DNA of 64,000 bases from Neobacillus mesonae (GCA_023715865.1 JAMBOW010000003.1:124001-188000), one strand, 5' to 3'. Positions 1 to 8,716 are shown, counted from the stretch's first letter. A program made the numbers and translations. Notes: generated from the sequence alone by a model not told the origin.

Positions 1-25
1 TTCGTAAGCAGATGAGCTGCCTCAT
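1..25 (-). CDS. Start of a further transporter gene (partial)
   Basis: Just after the stop of the permease gene, an ATG at 25-23 opens a reading frame (MRQLICLR...) that leaves the window. The position, following binding protein, thiamine-binding protein and permease, is where the ATPase of a ThiXYZ-type importer is expected. Only eight codons are visible and no clear ribosome site precedes them, so this is inference from context. Confidence 0.35.
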
Positions 26-26
26 A

Positions 27-800
27 TTAACGGGCGGCGTTTCTGCTTTTGTCTGTCTTATATCGAACGAGTGCTTTCTCCAGCAGAGCGATTAGAGCGA
101 ATAGCAGCAGGCTGAGAATTACGATAATGGCCATAGCGACAAACACCCGGTCTGTCCGATAGGCTGATTTTTGCAGCATCATATAATAACCGATACCTTT
201 GTCCGTTCCAATCCACTCGGCAATGACGGCACCCATGACACTGTAGGTTGCTGCTATTTTTATTCCTGAAAAAATGGAAGGCAGTGCATGCGGGACTTCC
301 AGCTTACGGAATATCTGTCCCTTATTTGCCCCGGCCATTCGCATGTAGCTCAGCATACTTCGATCGGTTTGCATCAGCCCATCCATCGTAGATACCGCTA
401 CAGGGAAGAAGCACACCAGCGTAATCACGATAATTTTGGGAAGCAGGCCGAAGCCAAACCAAATCATAAGGAGCGGAGCGAGCGCAATGGTCGGGATATT
501 TTGGCTAAGGATGAGCAATGGATAAATGGCTGACTTTAAAAAAGGAACCAGATGAAGCGCCATAGCGGTCAGAAGACCAACAGCGACTCCGATACCGAAG
601 CCGAGCAGAGTGAGCCTCGCTGTTGCCCAAGTATGTTCTGTAAGACTGGCGGCCTGAGCAGCCGCTTCACGGGTAATGTCTACGGGACTTGGAAGGATCC
701 ACTTTTCAATGTGAAAAAGCGGCACGGCAATTTGCCATACCGCCAAAAAGAGGATCACTGCCGCAAGAGGGGGCAGCACACTTTTTGCAAAATGTTTCAT
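27..800 (-). CDS. thiX: ABC transporter permease, thiamine precursor (HMP) type
   Basis: A 257-residue integral membrane protein of the BPD_transp_1 family (SsuC/ThiX group). About six hydrophobic segments are visible, and the cytoplasmic EAA loop that docks the ATPase lies near residues 150-185 (AGANKGQIFRKLEVPHALPS). It is the membrane channel of an importer. The start overlaps the stop of the preceding gene by four bases (ATGA), indicating translational coupling. The substrate is inferred from the operon: a TPP riboswitch, an NMT1/THI5-like binding protein and a thiamine-binding family protein point to hydroxymethylpyrimidine or a related thiamine precursor. On sequence alone it could be taken for a sulfonate or nitrate permease. 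Confidence 0.85.
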   Translation of the reverse strand: MKHFAKSVLPPLAAVILFLAVWQIAVPLFHIEKWILPSPVDITREAAAQAASLTEHTWATARLTLLGFGIGVAVGLLTAMALHLVPFLKSAIYPLLILSQNIPTIALAPLLMIWFGFGLLPKIIVITLVCFFPVAVSTMDGLMQTDRSMLSYMRMAGANKGQIFRKLEVPHALPSIFSGIKIAATYSVMGAVIAEWIGTDKGIGYYMMLQKSAYRTDRVFVAMAIIVILSLLLFALIALLEKALVRYKTDKSRNAAR

Positions 801-1090
801 GGACGATATTTCTCCGTCAGACCCTCCATGCTGATTCCGCTTGGATAGTGGGCGATTTTGATTTGCGAAATGATGCTTGGACTGCCCGCTTCAATCAGAA
901 CCTCATGCATCTTTTGAACAACGCTCAGCAGCTCCGGAAGCTCGCCTTCGAGTGTGGTCTCGAGCGGATTGACTTGATATTTAACTCCCGACTGCTGGAT
1001 GACCTCAATGGCGCGATCCACATATGGAATGGAATCTTCGCCATTTGGCGTTTTTGGGATGACTTGAATGCTTAATAGAGTTTGAGCCAT
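797..1090 (-). CDS. Thiamine-binding protein, MTH1187/YkoF family
   Basis: A protein of about 97 residues starting MAQTLLSIQVIP at the ATG ending at 1090; a longer upstream reading is unlikely because it would overlap the preceding gene. The pattern (LSIQVIPKTPNGEDSIPYVDRAIEVIQQSG, then YQVNPLETTLEGEL, then a helix) is that of the UPF0045/MTH1187 family, a ferredoxin-like fold that binds thiamine in YkoF-type proteins. It sits 25 bp after the binding-protein gene and overlaps the permease gene. It may act as an intracellular thiamine chaperone or sensor for the transporter; that role is inference. Confidence 0.8.
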   Translation of the reverse strand: MAQTLLSIQVIPKTPNGEDSIPYVDRAIEVIQQSGVKYQVNPLETTLEGELPELLSVVQKMHEVLIEAGSPSIISQIKIAHYPSGISMEGLTEKYRP

Positions 1091-1115
1091 ATCGTTCACC
1101 AACGCTTTCTGTTCA

Positions 1116-2141
1116 TTATTGTTCAGGCAAGAAATCATTCGTAAATGCTTGATCGACGTCCAGTGGCTGCTCAAGCAGCTCGTGCTCTACCATCCAGTCC
1201 GAATAGTTTTGCCATACTTCTGCTTTCTGTTCGCCCCAGCGTCCAGCATCATCCTGATATTTAGGGCTCAGCCATTTCTGGCTGGCAAGCACCAGCTCTT
1301 TATCCAAATCCGGTTCCGCGCTGCTAAGGATTTCTGCCGCTTCTTCCGGATGATCGATTGCGTACTGATAACCTTTGGACGTAGCTCGCATAAAGGCTTT
1401 AACAAGCTCTGGATCTTCGCTGATGGTTTGTTCATTGGTGATCAGGACGGGAGTATAGTAGTCGAGCTTCTCGGAGTAGTCCTTGACGTAGAACATGTCG
1501 ATTGGCTCACCACGAAGCTCGGCTTCGATGCCCGTCCAGGCATAAAAGATCCAGGCGAAATCGATGTCCCGTTTGGTAGCTGTAAAGAAGTCAGCATCAC
1601 CGATGTTTACATTGCTGACTTTATCGACATCTGCGCCTTCGATTCCCATTATCGTATCCAGAACTGCCGAATCGATAGGGTTGCCCCAGCCTCCGTAGGT
1701 TTTGCCTTCGAAATCTTTAGGAGACTCAATGTTGCGATCTGCGGGAGCTGCAAAACCCGATGTATTATGCTGAATGACAGCAGCGATCGAAACGATAGGA
1801 ACACCTTGTGTCCGGGCCTGTGTAACACCCTCCTGATAACTTACGCCGAAAGGCACTTCGCCTGATGCTACCATCGTATCCGCACCAGCCTGACCTGGCT
1901 GTATGATCTCAACATTCAGGCCTTCTTCCTCATAATAGCCTTCACTTACCGCAGCATATAAACCGGTATGGTTCGTGTTTGGCGTCCAGTCCAGAACGAC
2001 CTTGATATCACGCAGACCTTCGCTTCCAGCGGTGTCCTCTGAACCGGTACCTGAGCCTTCGTTCTCTGTGCCGCTGCTTCCGCAAGCTGTAACAACAGCC
2101 ATAAGCAGTACAAGCATCATCATGCCTAGTCTTTTATGCAC
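1116..2141 (-). CDS. thiY: Substrate-binding lipoprotein of a thiamine-precursor importer
   Basis: About 341 residues. The GTG start at 2141 is chosen because AAAGGAG sits eight bases upstream; an in-frame ATG further 5' lacks such a site. A lipoprotein signal peptide ends in the lipobox VTAC-G. The mature protein has the NMT1/THI5-like fold (LDWTPNTNHTGLYAAVSEGYY, a hallmark of pyrimidine-precursor binding proteins related to SsuA). It captures substrate outside the membrane for the downstream permease. It is the first gene after the TPP riboswitch and terminator, so thiamine pyrophosphate should switch the operon off. The exact ligand, HMP or formylaminopyrimidine, cannot be read from sequence. 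Confidence 0.85.
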   Translation of the reverse strand: MHKRLGMMMLVLLMAVVTACGSSGTENEGSGTGSEDTAGSEGLRDIKVVLDWTPNTNHTGLYAAVSEGYYEEEGLNVEIIQPGQAGADTMVASGEVPFGVSYQEGVTQARTQGVPIVSIAAVIQHNTSGFAAPADRNIESPKDFEGKTYGGWGNPIDSAVLDTIMGIEGADVDKVSNVNIGDADFFTATKRDIDFAWIFYAWTGIEAELRGEPIDMFYVKDYSEKLDYYTPVLITNEQTISEDPELVKAFMRATSKGYQYAIDHPEEAAEILSSAEPDLDKELVLASQKWLSPKYQDDAGRWGEQKAEVWQNYSDWMVEHELLEQPLDVDQAFTNDFLPEQ

Positions 2142-2217
2142 TTTTCTCTCTCCTTTAATTACCCCTATGAGCATTAATATTCATGAAAATGCTTTAAAAG
2201 CTACCTTCTCTTCACAA

Positions 2218-2245
2218 TAAAAAAAGCGTCCCGGACAAGGGACGC
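2218..2245 (-). terminator. Riboswitch-controlled terminator
   Basis: On the minus strand GCGTCCC-TTGTCC-GGGACGC forms a perfect 7-bp stem followed by seven T. It lies between the TPP aptamer and thiY, so it is the expression platform rather than an end-of-gene terminator. Confidence 0.85.
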
Positions 2246-2295
2246 ATGCAAACGTAAGGGTTCGGCTGTTATATAACCATACAGCACAAAAGAAT

Positions 2296-2400
2296 TACTC
2301 TCCATTCCTACGCTGGCATTACCCAGATCAGGTTAAAGGGTACGTATCTGACACGCTTTACACGGATACTATCTCAGCCGGCTAACCAGCACCCCTTGAG
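2296..2400 (-). promoter_or_regulatory. TPP riboswitch (THI element)
   Basis: Reading the minus strand from 2400, the sequence contains GGGGTGC, then GGCTGAGATAGT, and ends with ACCTGATCTGGGTAATGCCA and GCGTAGGAA. These are the conserved P1, P2 and P4/P5 core segments of the thiamine pyrophosphate aptamer. The terminator at 2218-2245 follows, giving a transcriptional OFF switch for the thiamine-precursor transporter operon. Confidence 0.95.
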
Positions 2401-2432
2401 CTTCATATGAAATTAAAGCATTTCAAGTGCTA

Positions 2433-2461
2433 ATTATAGTCCTATCTGGCAGGAAAGTACA
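2433..2461 (-). promoter_or_regulatory. Promoter of the TPP-riboswitch operon
   Basis: Minus strand -35 TGTACT (2461-2456), 17-bp spacer, -10 TATAAT (2438-2433), about 30 bp upstream of the aptamer. It is back to back with the serS promoter. Confidence 0.65.
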
Positions 2462-2482
2462 GCATAAATAGGCATAAAACCG

Positions 2483-2511
2483 TTGCAAAATGGAAATGGC
2501 TAATCTATAAT
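2483..2511 (+). promoter_or_regulatory. Promoter of the T-box/serS transcript
   Basis: -35 TTGCAA (2483-2488), 17-bp spacer, -10 TATAAT (2506-2511), just upstream of the T-box leader. Confidence 0.75.
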
Positions 2512-2529
2512 GCACTTAAATCAATAACG

Positions 2530-2741
2530 TGAAAAAATGCCGATGAAGAGCATCCAACTCGGAGGTGTTTTCGTTAAGGGACTTGTTTCCCCTAAGTTAA
2601 TCGGGCCCGCCCGTTATCGCGGAACCAAAGTGATTGAAGCTTGACCGAGTCCTCTGACCGTTAGAGCTTCAATAAATTGGGTGGCACCGCGAGCATAGAG
2701 CGCTCCTCGTCCCAAGGGATGAGGGCGCTCTATGTTTTTTT
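2530..2741 (+). promoter_or_regulatory. T-box leader of serS with antiterminator/terminator
   Basis: The leader contains the GATGAAGAG segment typical of T-box stem I and the invariant T-box core GGGTGGCACCGCG near 2679. A strong hairpin (CATAGAGCGCTC ... GAGCGCTCTATG) followed by eight T ends near 2741. Uncharged tRNA should stabilise the antiterminator and allow transcription of serS. The specifier codon was not assigned with confidence; serine is inferred from the gene downstream. Confidence 0.93.
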
Positions 2742-2770
2742 ATATCAAAATTAACTTAGGAGTGATACGT

Positions 2771-4093
2771 ATGCTGGATATGAAATGGATTAGAGAAAAT
2801 GCAGAGCGGGTTCAGGAAACGGCTAATCAGAAAAAAATAAATGTATCGATCAAGGATTTGCTGATGTGGGATAACAGGCGCAGAGAGCTGATTACTGAAG
2901 TGGAGAAGCTGCGGCAGAGACGGAATATAGATTCGGAAAAGATAGGCCAGCTTATGCGGGCGGGTAACAGGACAGAAGCAGATTTGCTGCGTAAGGATGT
3001 ACGAAGTCTGAATCTTCGAATGGAAGAGGCGGAAGCACAGCTGACTGACGTGCAGGATCGTTGCAGCCAGTTGATGCTGCTTGTTCCGAATGTGGTATCA
3101 CCGGACACACCGCTTGGTGAATCGGACCAGGATAACGTAATCGTGCGGCAGGTAGGGGAGATTCAAACACGGGATTTTCCGATGATGGATCACATGGAGC
3201 TGGGAGAAAAGCTTGATCTGATTGATGCTCCGCGGGGGGTAAAGGTTGGTGGTTCGCGAAGCTATTATCTCAAAGGCGACGGTGTTCTGCTTCATCGGGC
3301 CGTTCAGCAGCTTGCGCTGGATATCGTGATGAAGCACGGATTTGTGCCGATGGATGTACCCATCATGGTACGGGAAGAGGCGCTGGAGAATACGGGATTC
3401 TTCCCGACAGGACGAGATCAGACATATGAGCTTGCTGGGGAGAACAAATTTCTTGTCGGTACATCGGAAGTACCGCTCATTTCGTATTATGCCGGAGAAA
3501 TTATCGATGCCGAGGAGCCCGTTCGTCTGGCAGCCGTATCGACCAGCTTCCGGAGCGAAGTGGGGTCTGCCGGCCGGGATGTGCGCGGCCTGTACCGGGT
3601 GCATCAGTTTGCAAAGGTGGAGATGGTTGTACTGACTGAAGCGGACCCCGAGGTATCTGAAAAAGCGCTTCAAGACATTACAAGCTATGCAGAAGAGCTG
3701 CTTCAAGCTTTGGAGCTCCCTTATCAAGTTGTAGCAGTATGTACGGGTGATATGTCTCAAAAGACATATAAGCAGTATGATATCGAAACCTGGATGCCAA
3801 GCCGGGGCAGCTACGGTGAGACACATTCGTCGTCGAATCTGCACGACTTTCAGGCACGCCGTTCAAACATCCGCTATCGTGATAAAGAGGGGGATTTGAA
3901 ATATTGTCATACACTAAACAATACAGCAGTCGCTTCACCAAGGATACTTATCCCGCTGCTGGAGAACCATCAGCAGGAGGACGGGAGCATCCTCATTCCT
4001 AAGGCACTTCGCCCCTATATGGGGAACAAAGAAGTGCTGATGCCAAAAGTAAATGACAATAAAGAAAGGGATGTCAGACAGGGAAATATCTGA
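2771..4093 (+). CDS. serS: Seryl-tRNA synthetase, divergent class II enzyme
   Basis: 440 residues from the ATG preceded by AGGAG; the longer reading into the leader has no ribosome site. It charges tRNA-Ser. The N-terminal 110 residues form the expected charged coiled-coil arm. Class II motif 2 is FRSEVGSAGRDVRGLYRVHQF and motif 3 lies near HTLNNTAVASPRILIPLLEN. Both depart from the common bacterial versions, where motif 3 usually reads HTLNGSGLAVGR. A divergent, T-box-induced copy suggests a second SerRS beside a housekeeping one, as seen with serine-analogue antibiotic resistance, but the other copy would lie outside this window and the role is inferred. Confidence 0.9.
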   Translation: MLDMKWIRENAERVQETANQKKINVSIKDLLMWDNRRRELITEVEKLRQRRNIDSEKIGQLMRAGNRTEADLLRKDVRSLNLRMEEAEAQLTDVQDRCSQLMLLVPNVVSPDTPLGESDQDNVIVRQVGEIQTRDFPMMDHMELGEKLDLIDAPRGVKVGGSRSYYLKGDGVLLHRAVQQLALDIVMKHGFVPMDVPIMVREEALENTGFFPTGRDQTYELAGENKFLVGTSEVPLISYYAGEIIDAEEPVRLAAVSTSFRSEVGSAGRDVRGLYRVHQFAKVEMVVLTEADPEVSEKALQDITSYAEELLQALELPYQVVAVCTGDMSQKTYKQYDIETWMPSRGSYGETHSSSNLHDFQARRSNIRYRDKEGDLKYCHTLNNTAVASPRILIPLLENHQQEDGSILIPKALRPYMGNKEVLMPKVNDNKERDVRQGNI

Positions 4094-4193
4094 TTTCTTT
4101 AGAATGCATCTTGTGCAGTCATCGGGTTCAACTTCCTGGAGAAGGGTACACTAATATTATAGAAGTTACTTTTTGAAAGGGGTTTGAGCCGAC

Positions 4194-4625
4194 ATGAACA
4201 AAACAGATCTTGAACAGCATATAATAAAAGCCATTGAAGAAAATCCATACGGATCCCTGGCAACCGTTGAAGGTGGAAAGCCAAAGGCAAGATATATGGC
4301 CGTTTATAATGACGGTTTGAGCATCCATATGGCAACGAACCGCTGTACTCATAAAGTAGAGGAGCTTGAAGATAATCCGAATATCAGCCTGCTGCTGGGT
4401 TACGAGGCAGGCGGAACGAAGGATGTACTGGAGATCGAGGGTACGGCAGCAGTGACCCGTAATGGAGAGCTTCGCAAGCAGCTGTGGAATGATAATTTTA
4501 ACAAATGGTTTACAGGACCCGATGACCCGAACTACGTCATTCTGGACATTACGCCGAAGCGGATTGAATATACAGGCAAGGGGCAAGACATGCAGGTATG
4601 GGAATCGGATGCAAGCTACTCATAG
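4194..4625 (+). CDS. Pyridoxamine 5'-phosphate oxidase-fold protein (general stress protein 26-like)
   Basis: 143 residues. The N-terminal half (IKAIEENPYGSLATVEGGKPKARYMAVYNDGLSIHMATN) followed by a segment predicting strand-rich structure is the split-barrel FMN-binding pattern of YdaG/GSP26-type proteins. The family includes small cytosolic flavin- or F420-binding proteins, many linked to stress. The ribosome site GAAAGGGG precedes the ATG. It is a single-gene unit closed by a strong terminator. The cofactor and substrate are not known from sequence. Confidence 0.75.
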   Translation: MNKTDLEQHIIKAIEENPYGSLATVEGGKPKARYMAVYNDGLSIHMATNRCTHKVEELEDNPNISLLLGYEAGGTKDVLEIEGTAAVTRNGELRKQLWNDNFNKWFTGPDDPNYVILDITPKRIEYTGKGQDMQVWESDASYS

Positions 4626-4655
4626 GATGACAAGGTAGGATGGCATGAGTTTATT

Positions 4656-4698
4656 AAAAGAGAAGCTTTTTCGTATGAAAAAGCTTCTCTTTTTTTTG
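4656..4698 (+). terminator. Intrinsic terminator
   Basis: AGAGAAGCTTTTT / AAAAAGCTTCTCT stem with a CGTATG-type loop and eight T, 30 bp after the stress-protein gene. Confidence 0.9.
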
Positions 4699-4857
4699 CT
4701 GTAGTTAGCTTAATCGCTTCAGCTTGCACGTGAATTACATCTAAATCGACATTCTGTGTCAAAATAGGTGACTTAAGAGTTGCATCATGAAGTCATTATT
4801 GTGTGTTTAACATAAAAATATGTCATTTTGTTGTGCATTATATAAAAAGTTCTCTCT

Positions 4858-4885
4858 TTTACATATGTATGAAATGTTATAAAAT
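4858..4885 (+). promoter_or_regulatory. Likely promoter of the nucleotidase gene
   Basis: -35 TTTACA (4858-4863), 16-bp spacer, -10 TAAAAT (4880-4885). The 300 bp between the terminator at 4698 and the gene at 5000 are otherwise AT-rich with nothing else recognised. Confidence 0.5.
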
Positions 4886-4999
4886 AGAATTTATTAGTAT
4901 ATTTCTTCCAGAGGGGGATTGTGTGTCAGGCTTAGTGACAGCAAAGATGCTACATATTCAACGTTCTAGTAAGTAATGACCTAATCAGGAGGGGTTTCT

Positions 5000-7249
5000 T
5001 TGAAAACGCGTAAACCATTATTGGCAGGACTGACGACAGCAGCACTGTTGTTTCAATTATTTGCAGTACCAGGACAACCTGTATCAGCAGAAGAAGCAGC
5101 CAAGGTAAAGCTTCGTATTCTGGAAACGACGGATATTCATACGAATCTGGTCGACTATGACTATTACAGTGATAAGACTGTGGAAACCTACGGCTTGGCA
5201 AGAACGGCTACTTTGATCAAAGAAGCTCGAAGCGAAGCGAAGAACAGCCTCTTATTTGACAACGGTGATCTTATTCAAGGGAACCCGCTTGGCGATTATG
5301 TAGCAAAGGTTAAACCGCTTAAAGGTGATGAAGTACATCCAGTGTATAAAGCAATGAACCTGCTTGATTATGATGCGGCAACACTTGGAAACCATGAGTT
5401 CAATTATGGACTCGGCTTCCTAGATCAGACGCTGAAGGGCGCCGAATTCCCTTATGTAAACGCCAACATTTACAAGGATGATGGCGATGATGATGAGAGC
5501 AATGATGTGAACTATTTTAAGCCCTACGAAATTATAGAGAAAAAGGTAACAGATGAAACGGGCAAGGAGCATACGCTTAAAGTAGGTGTCATCGGTTTGG
5601 TGACTCCTCAAATTATGCAATGGGACAGTGCTTACTTAACAGGCAAAGTTATTGCTAAAGATATTGTGAAAACAGCAGAAAAATATGTTCCTGAAATCGA
5701 AGCTGCAGGCGCTGATCTTATTGTAGCTCTGGCACATACGGGTTATGACGAGAATGCACCGGCAGAAATGGCGGAGAACGCGGTTTTGCCTCTTAGTGAA
5801 GTGGATGGTATCGATGCAATTTTATTCGGACATGCCCATAAGATTTTCCCAGGTACTGATTTTGAAGGACAAAAGGGCGTGGATTTGGAGAAAGGCACGA
5901 TTAACGGCGTAGCTGCCGTTGAACCGGGAGCATGGGGAGATCATCTCGGTGTTATCGACTTAGAGCTTCAGCAAGTGAATGGAAAATGGGAGGTTGTTGA
6001 TTCCAAAGCGGTTTCCCGTCCAATCTATGATTCCGCAAACTCCAAACCAATTGCAGAAGTCGATTCGGAAATTGCAGCTGCAGTGGAAGCGGAGCATGAA
6101 GCAACAGTGGAGTATGTACGCGGACCGGTAGGAGAAACAACGGCGCCGATCACGAGCTATTTTGCGCTCGTTCAGGATGATCCTTCGATCCAAATCGTGA
6201 CTAATGCGCAGAAGTGGTATGTTGAGAACAAGCTTAAAGGTACAGAATATGAGGGGACTCCAGTACTGTCTGCGGGCGCACCATTCAAAGCGGGAGGCCG
6301 TATGGGAGCCAGCTACTATACAGATATCCCGACAGGTACGATTGCCATTAAGAATGTTGCCGATCTTTACGTATATCCAAATACAGTTCATGCGGTTGAA
6401 CTGACGGGTGCGGAAGTGAAGGAATGGCTCGAATGGTCTGCAGGCCAGTTCAATCAGATTGATCCCAATAAATCCGGTGAGCAAGAGATCGTAAATGTTG
6501 ACTTCCCTACGTATAACTATGATGTTATTGATGGAGTTACGTACGAAATTGATGTAACGCAGCCAGCTAAATATGACAGCAAAGGCAATGTTGTAAATGC
6601 TTCTGCGAATCGAATCAAAAACTTGCAGTTTGAAGGAAAGAATATCGATCTGGATCAAAAATTCATCGTGGCTACGAACAACTATCGTGCCGGCTCGAAC
6701 AAATTAGCAAATCCGGACGGTAAGCGCATTATTATGGCGGCACCGGATGAAAGCCGCCAGGTCATCATCGATTACATCAGCGAAAATAAAACCATTAATC
6801 CGTCAGCTGACGGCAACTGGTCCTTCGCTCCAGTATCAGGGTCTCCGGAGGTTATCTTTAATACGTCTCCTGCTGCAAGCAGTATTGTTGAAGCAGACGC
6901 TGAACTCAGCACCACGATGACCTACCTGGGCGAGAATGAAGATGGCTTCGGCAAGTATTCCCTGGATCTCTCTGCTGGCGCAAGTACAACTGTTCCGGAA
7001 GTTGAAGTGCCAGAGGTAGAGGAGCCAGAGGTTGAGGCTAAACCGACAACTCCAGCACCTAAGCCCGATCCGAAGCCGACTAAACCGGAAGCAAGCAAAA
7101 ATACCGTATACGTTGTGAAAAAAGGGGATAACCTCTACCGTATCGGGTTGAAATACGGAGTTGATTGGAATGCTATTGCTAAGGCAAACAAAATAAGCAA
7201 TGTATATACACTGAAGGTTGGACAAAAATTGATTATTCCTGCTTCATAA
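5000..7249 (+). CDS. Secreted 5'-nucleotidase / 2',3'-cyclic phosphodiesterase with LysM domain
   Basis: 749 residues with a TTG start behind AGGAGGGG. A signal peptide ends near VSA-EE (residue 30). The metallophosphatase domain shows the dinuclear metal motifs ETTDIHTN, DNGDLIQG, LGNHEFNYG, ALAHTGYD and FGHAHK. A 5'-nucleotidase C-terminal substrate domain follows (residues 360-600). A Glu/Val/Pro-rich linker then leads to a C-terminal LysM (KKGDNLYRIGLKYG ... LKVGQKLIIP). It should hydrolyse nucleotides or cyclic nucleotides outside the cell to release phosphate and nucleosides while staying attached to peptidoglycan. CpdB/YfkN relatives anchor differently, so the LysM is the distinctive part. 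Confidence 0.88.
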   Translation: MKTRKPLLAGLTTAALLFQLFAVPGQPVSAEEAAKVKLRILETTDIHTNLVDYDYYSDKTVETYGLARTATLIKEARSEAKNSLLFDNGDLIQGNPLGDYVAKVKPLKGDEVHPVYKAMNLLDYDAATLGNHEFNYGLGFLDQTLKGAEFPYVNANIYKDDGDDDESNDVNYFKPYEIIEKKVTDETGKEHTLKVGVIGLVTPQIMQWDSAYLTGKVIAKDIVKTAEKYVPEIEAAGADLIVALAHTGYDENAPAEMAENAVLPLSEVDGIDAILFGHAHKIFPGTDFEGQKGVDLEKGTINGVAAVEPGAWGDHLGVIDLELQQVNGKWEVVDSKAVSRPIYDSANSKPIAEVDSEIAAAVEAEHEATVEYVRGPVGETTAPITSYFALVQDDPSIQIVTNAQKWYVENKLKGTEYEGTPVLSAGAPFKAGGRMGASYYTDIPTGTIAIKNVADLYVYPNTVHAVELTGAEVKEWLEWSAGQFNQIDPNKSGEQEIVNVDFPTYNYDVIDGVTYEIDVTQPAKYDSKGNVVNASANRIKNLQFEGKNIDLDQKFIVATNNYRAGSNKLANPDGKRIIMAAPDESRQVIIDYISENKTINPSADGNWSFAPVSGSPEVIFNTSPAASSIVEADAELSTTMTYLGENEDGFGKYSLDLSAGASTTVPEVEVPEVEEPEVEAKPTTPAPKPDPKPTKPEASKNTVYVVKKGDNLYRIGLKYGVDWNAIAKANKISNVYTLKVGQKLIIPAS

Positions 7250-7265
7250 AATTCGATCTGTTTAG

Positions 7266-7313
7266 AAAAATCCGTCCCCTTGACCAGGTCTGGTCAAGGG
7301 GACGGATTTTTTT
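7266..7313 (+). terminator. Intrinsic terminator
   Basis: A near-perfect 20-bp stem (arms around CCGTCCCCTTGACCA and TGGTCAAGGGGACGG, 4-base loop) ending in T7. The 150 bp from here to 7469 hold nothing recognised. Confidence 0.93.
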
Positions 7314-7469
7314 GTGAGGGGAGGTTTTAAGCGGGGTACAACTGGGTGCTTTAATAAACACGATTTTGATTGAGTTTATCTGCTCGTCCTTCTATCTTCA
7401 AAATCTAGGAGGCCTTTTGTAAAGCTAATGGCTAGACTGGCTTGAATTTAACTTCGAATCTATAGGTTG

Positions 7470-8555
7470 TCAGGTGAGTGTCGTAACATAAATGCCGAGA
7501 GGCGTGCTGGCGCTGCCCGCAGTCATATATTTGAAGCTGTAGCTGCTTTCTCCGGGCGGTACGACGATATCGGCAATAGGGCTGGCCACTGTGTTGTTTC
7601 GCAGCAGTGGGATTCCATAGGTTTTACCATCAATGAGTGCTGCTCCGGCAAAGGCTCCGCCGCGAGGGTTTACGCGAATGCGAACCGTAGCTTCATTGTC
7701 TGTCTCATTGACTAAAGGAATGTTCACCTCATAAACAGCACCGAATTGGCCACGGTTTGTAAGGGAATTCGGAAGCGTGCTGCTCTCCGCTGTAAAGAGC
7801 AGGTCAGCAGGCGCTTCACCGGTCAGCTTGGTGCCTGCGCAAGTACGATAATTCGCACTTTGGCCAACACGATACGCAGGCGTTACCGCAGACGTTTCGG
7901 AGAAGGTCCAGCTCCCGCGAGGATGAGCTTGAGGTGCAGGGCGGGGAGGTACGGGATCTGTAGTGATTTCGCGCAGATCCTTGTCCACCTGCTTAGAAGC
8001 TACGGTGCGAATCTCATAATCCTGACTTCCTTTGCCGTCTGCATGCTCGACTGTGAACTCATAGATAAAGCCAGCGAGTACGTCCTCCTCTACAATAAAT
8101 TCTTCAATCAGGGCTACTCCCTTCCCAAACTTATGATGATCCACCGGCTTAATCCGATCCAGCGTGCCGCCAAGACATGATTTTGCAATGCATTGCCCCA
8201 CATCGATAATCCAACTGACGGTAGAGGGGCCAAGAATCAGGTCTCTTTCAATGTGACGGACCTCGATGCGCTCCTTATCTTTATTTTCAATCGTTACCCC
8301 GAGCTTTACCGGAGCCCCTGTTCGATTGTAGTGCCAGCCAAAAATCCGATGCTTCATTGAACGCTTTGACGTCTTGACGACATCATGCCATAGAGTTCCA
8401 AATTCAACGGGAAAGCTTTCGGCTGTAAGAGTTTCCGGATTGTCGCTCACCATCAGGCGGCGTTCATCTCCTCTAGTTGCAGAGGCCATATCGATATTGA
8501 TGTTTCCCGGTACTGTCAACGTTTCTACTGGTAAATTTTCTTGTTTGCAGCTCAT
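7470..8555 (-). CDS. Unknown protein, divergent from the split sigma pair
   Basis: 361 residues behind a good AGGAGG site. I do not recognise a family. There is no signal peptide or membrane segment. The N-terminal half is rich in strand-forming stretches (HRIFGWHYNRTGAPVKLGVTIEN, RHIERDLILGPSTVSWIIDVG). A Pro-rich hinge near residues 200-215 separates it from a second part that looks like a beta-sandwich and ends with VVPPGESSYSFKYMTAGSASTPLGIYVTTLT. Such two-lobed strand-rich proteins without export signals occur among spore-surface and cytosolic storage proteins, but no function is claimed. It is divergent from the sigma-like operon and could be one of its targets. Confidence 0.6.
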   Translation of the reverse strand: MSCKQENLPVETLTVPGNINIDMASATRGDERRLMVSDNPETLTAESFPVEFGTLWHDVVKTSKRSMKHRIFGWHYNRTGAPVKLGVTIENKDKERIEVRHIERDLILGPSTVSWIIDVGQCIAKSCLGGTLDRIKPVDHHKFGKGVALIEEFIVEEDVLAGFIYEFTVEHADGKGSQDYEIRTVASKQVDKDLREITTDPVPPRPAPQAHPRGSWTFSETSAVTPAYRVGQSANYRTCAGTKLTGEAPADLLFTAESSTLPNSLTNRGQFGAVYEVNIPLVNETDNEATVRIRVNPRGGAFAGAALIDGKTYGIPLLRNNTVASPIADIVVPPGESSYSFKYMTAGSASTPLGIYVTTLT

Positions 8556-8677
8556 TATGCATTTCCTCCTTAGGATTGGTTTTTTTGGTGTTCACTTATA
8601 TAGGAGTTTGTAATGCTCTTTTTACAACTTATATTCAAAAATAATTTTTTAAAACTTTTGAACTCTATTTTTGGGAC

Positions 8678-8706
8678 TTGGAAGAAAGAGGATGATGCAT
8701 TATAAT
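8678..8706 (+). promoter_or_regulatory. Promoter of the split sigma operon
   Basis: -35 TTGGAA (8678-8683), exactly 17 bp, -10 TATAAT (8701-8706). Confidence 0.65.
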
Positions 8707-8716
8707 GACCATAAAA

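Noticed and set aside
7010..7090. Glu/Val/Pro repeat in the nucleotidase gene as a DNA repeat
   Set aside because: It is a normal protein linker between the nucleotidase and LysM domains.
7400..7447. AGGAGG followed by a short frame (MARLA) before the unknown gene
   Set aside because: Only five codons; no sign of a gene.
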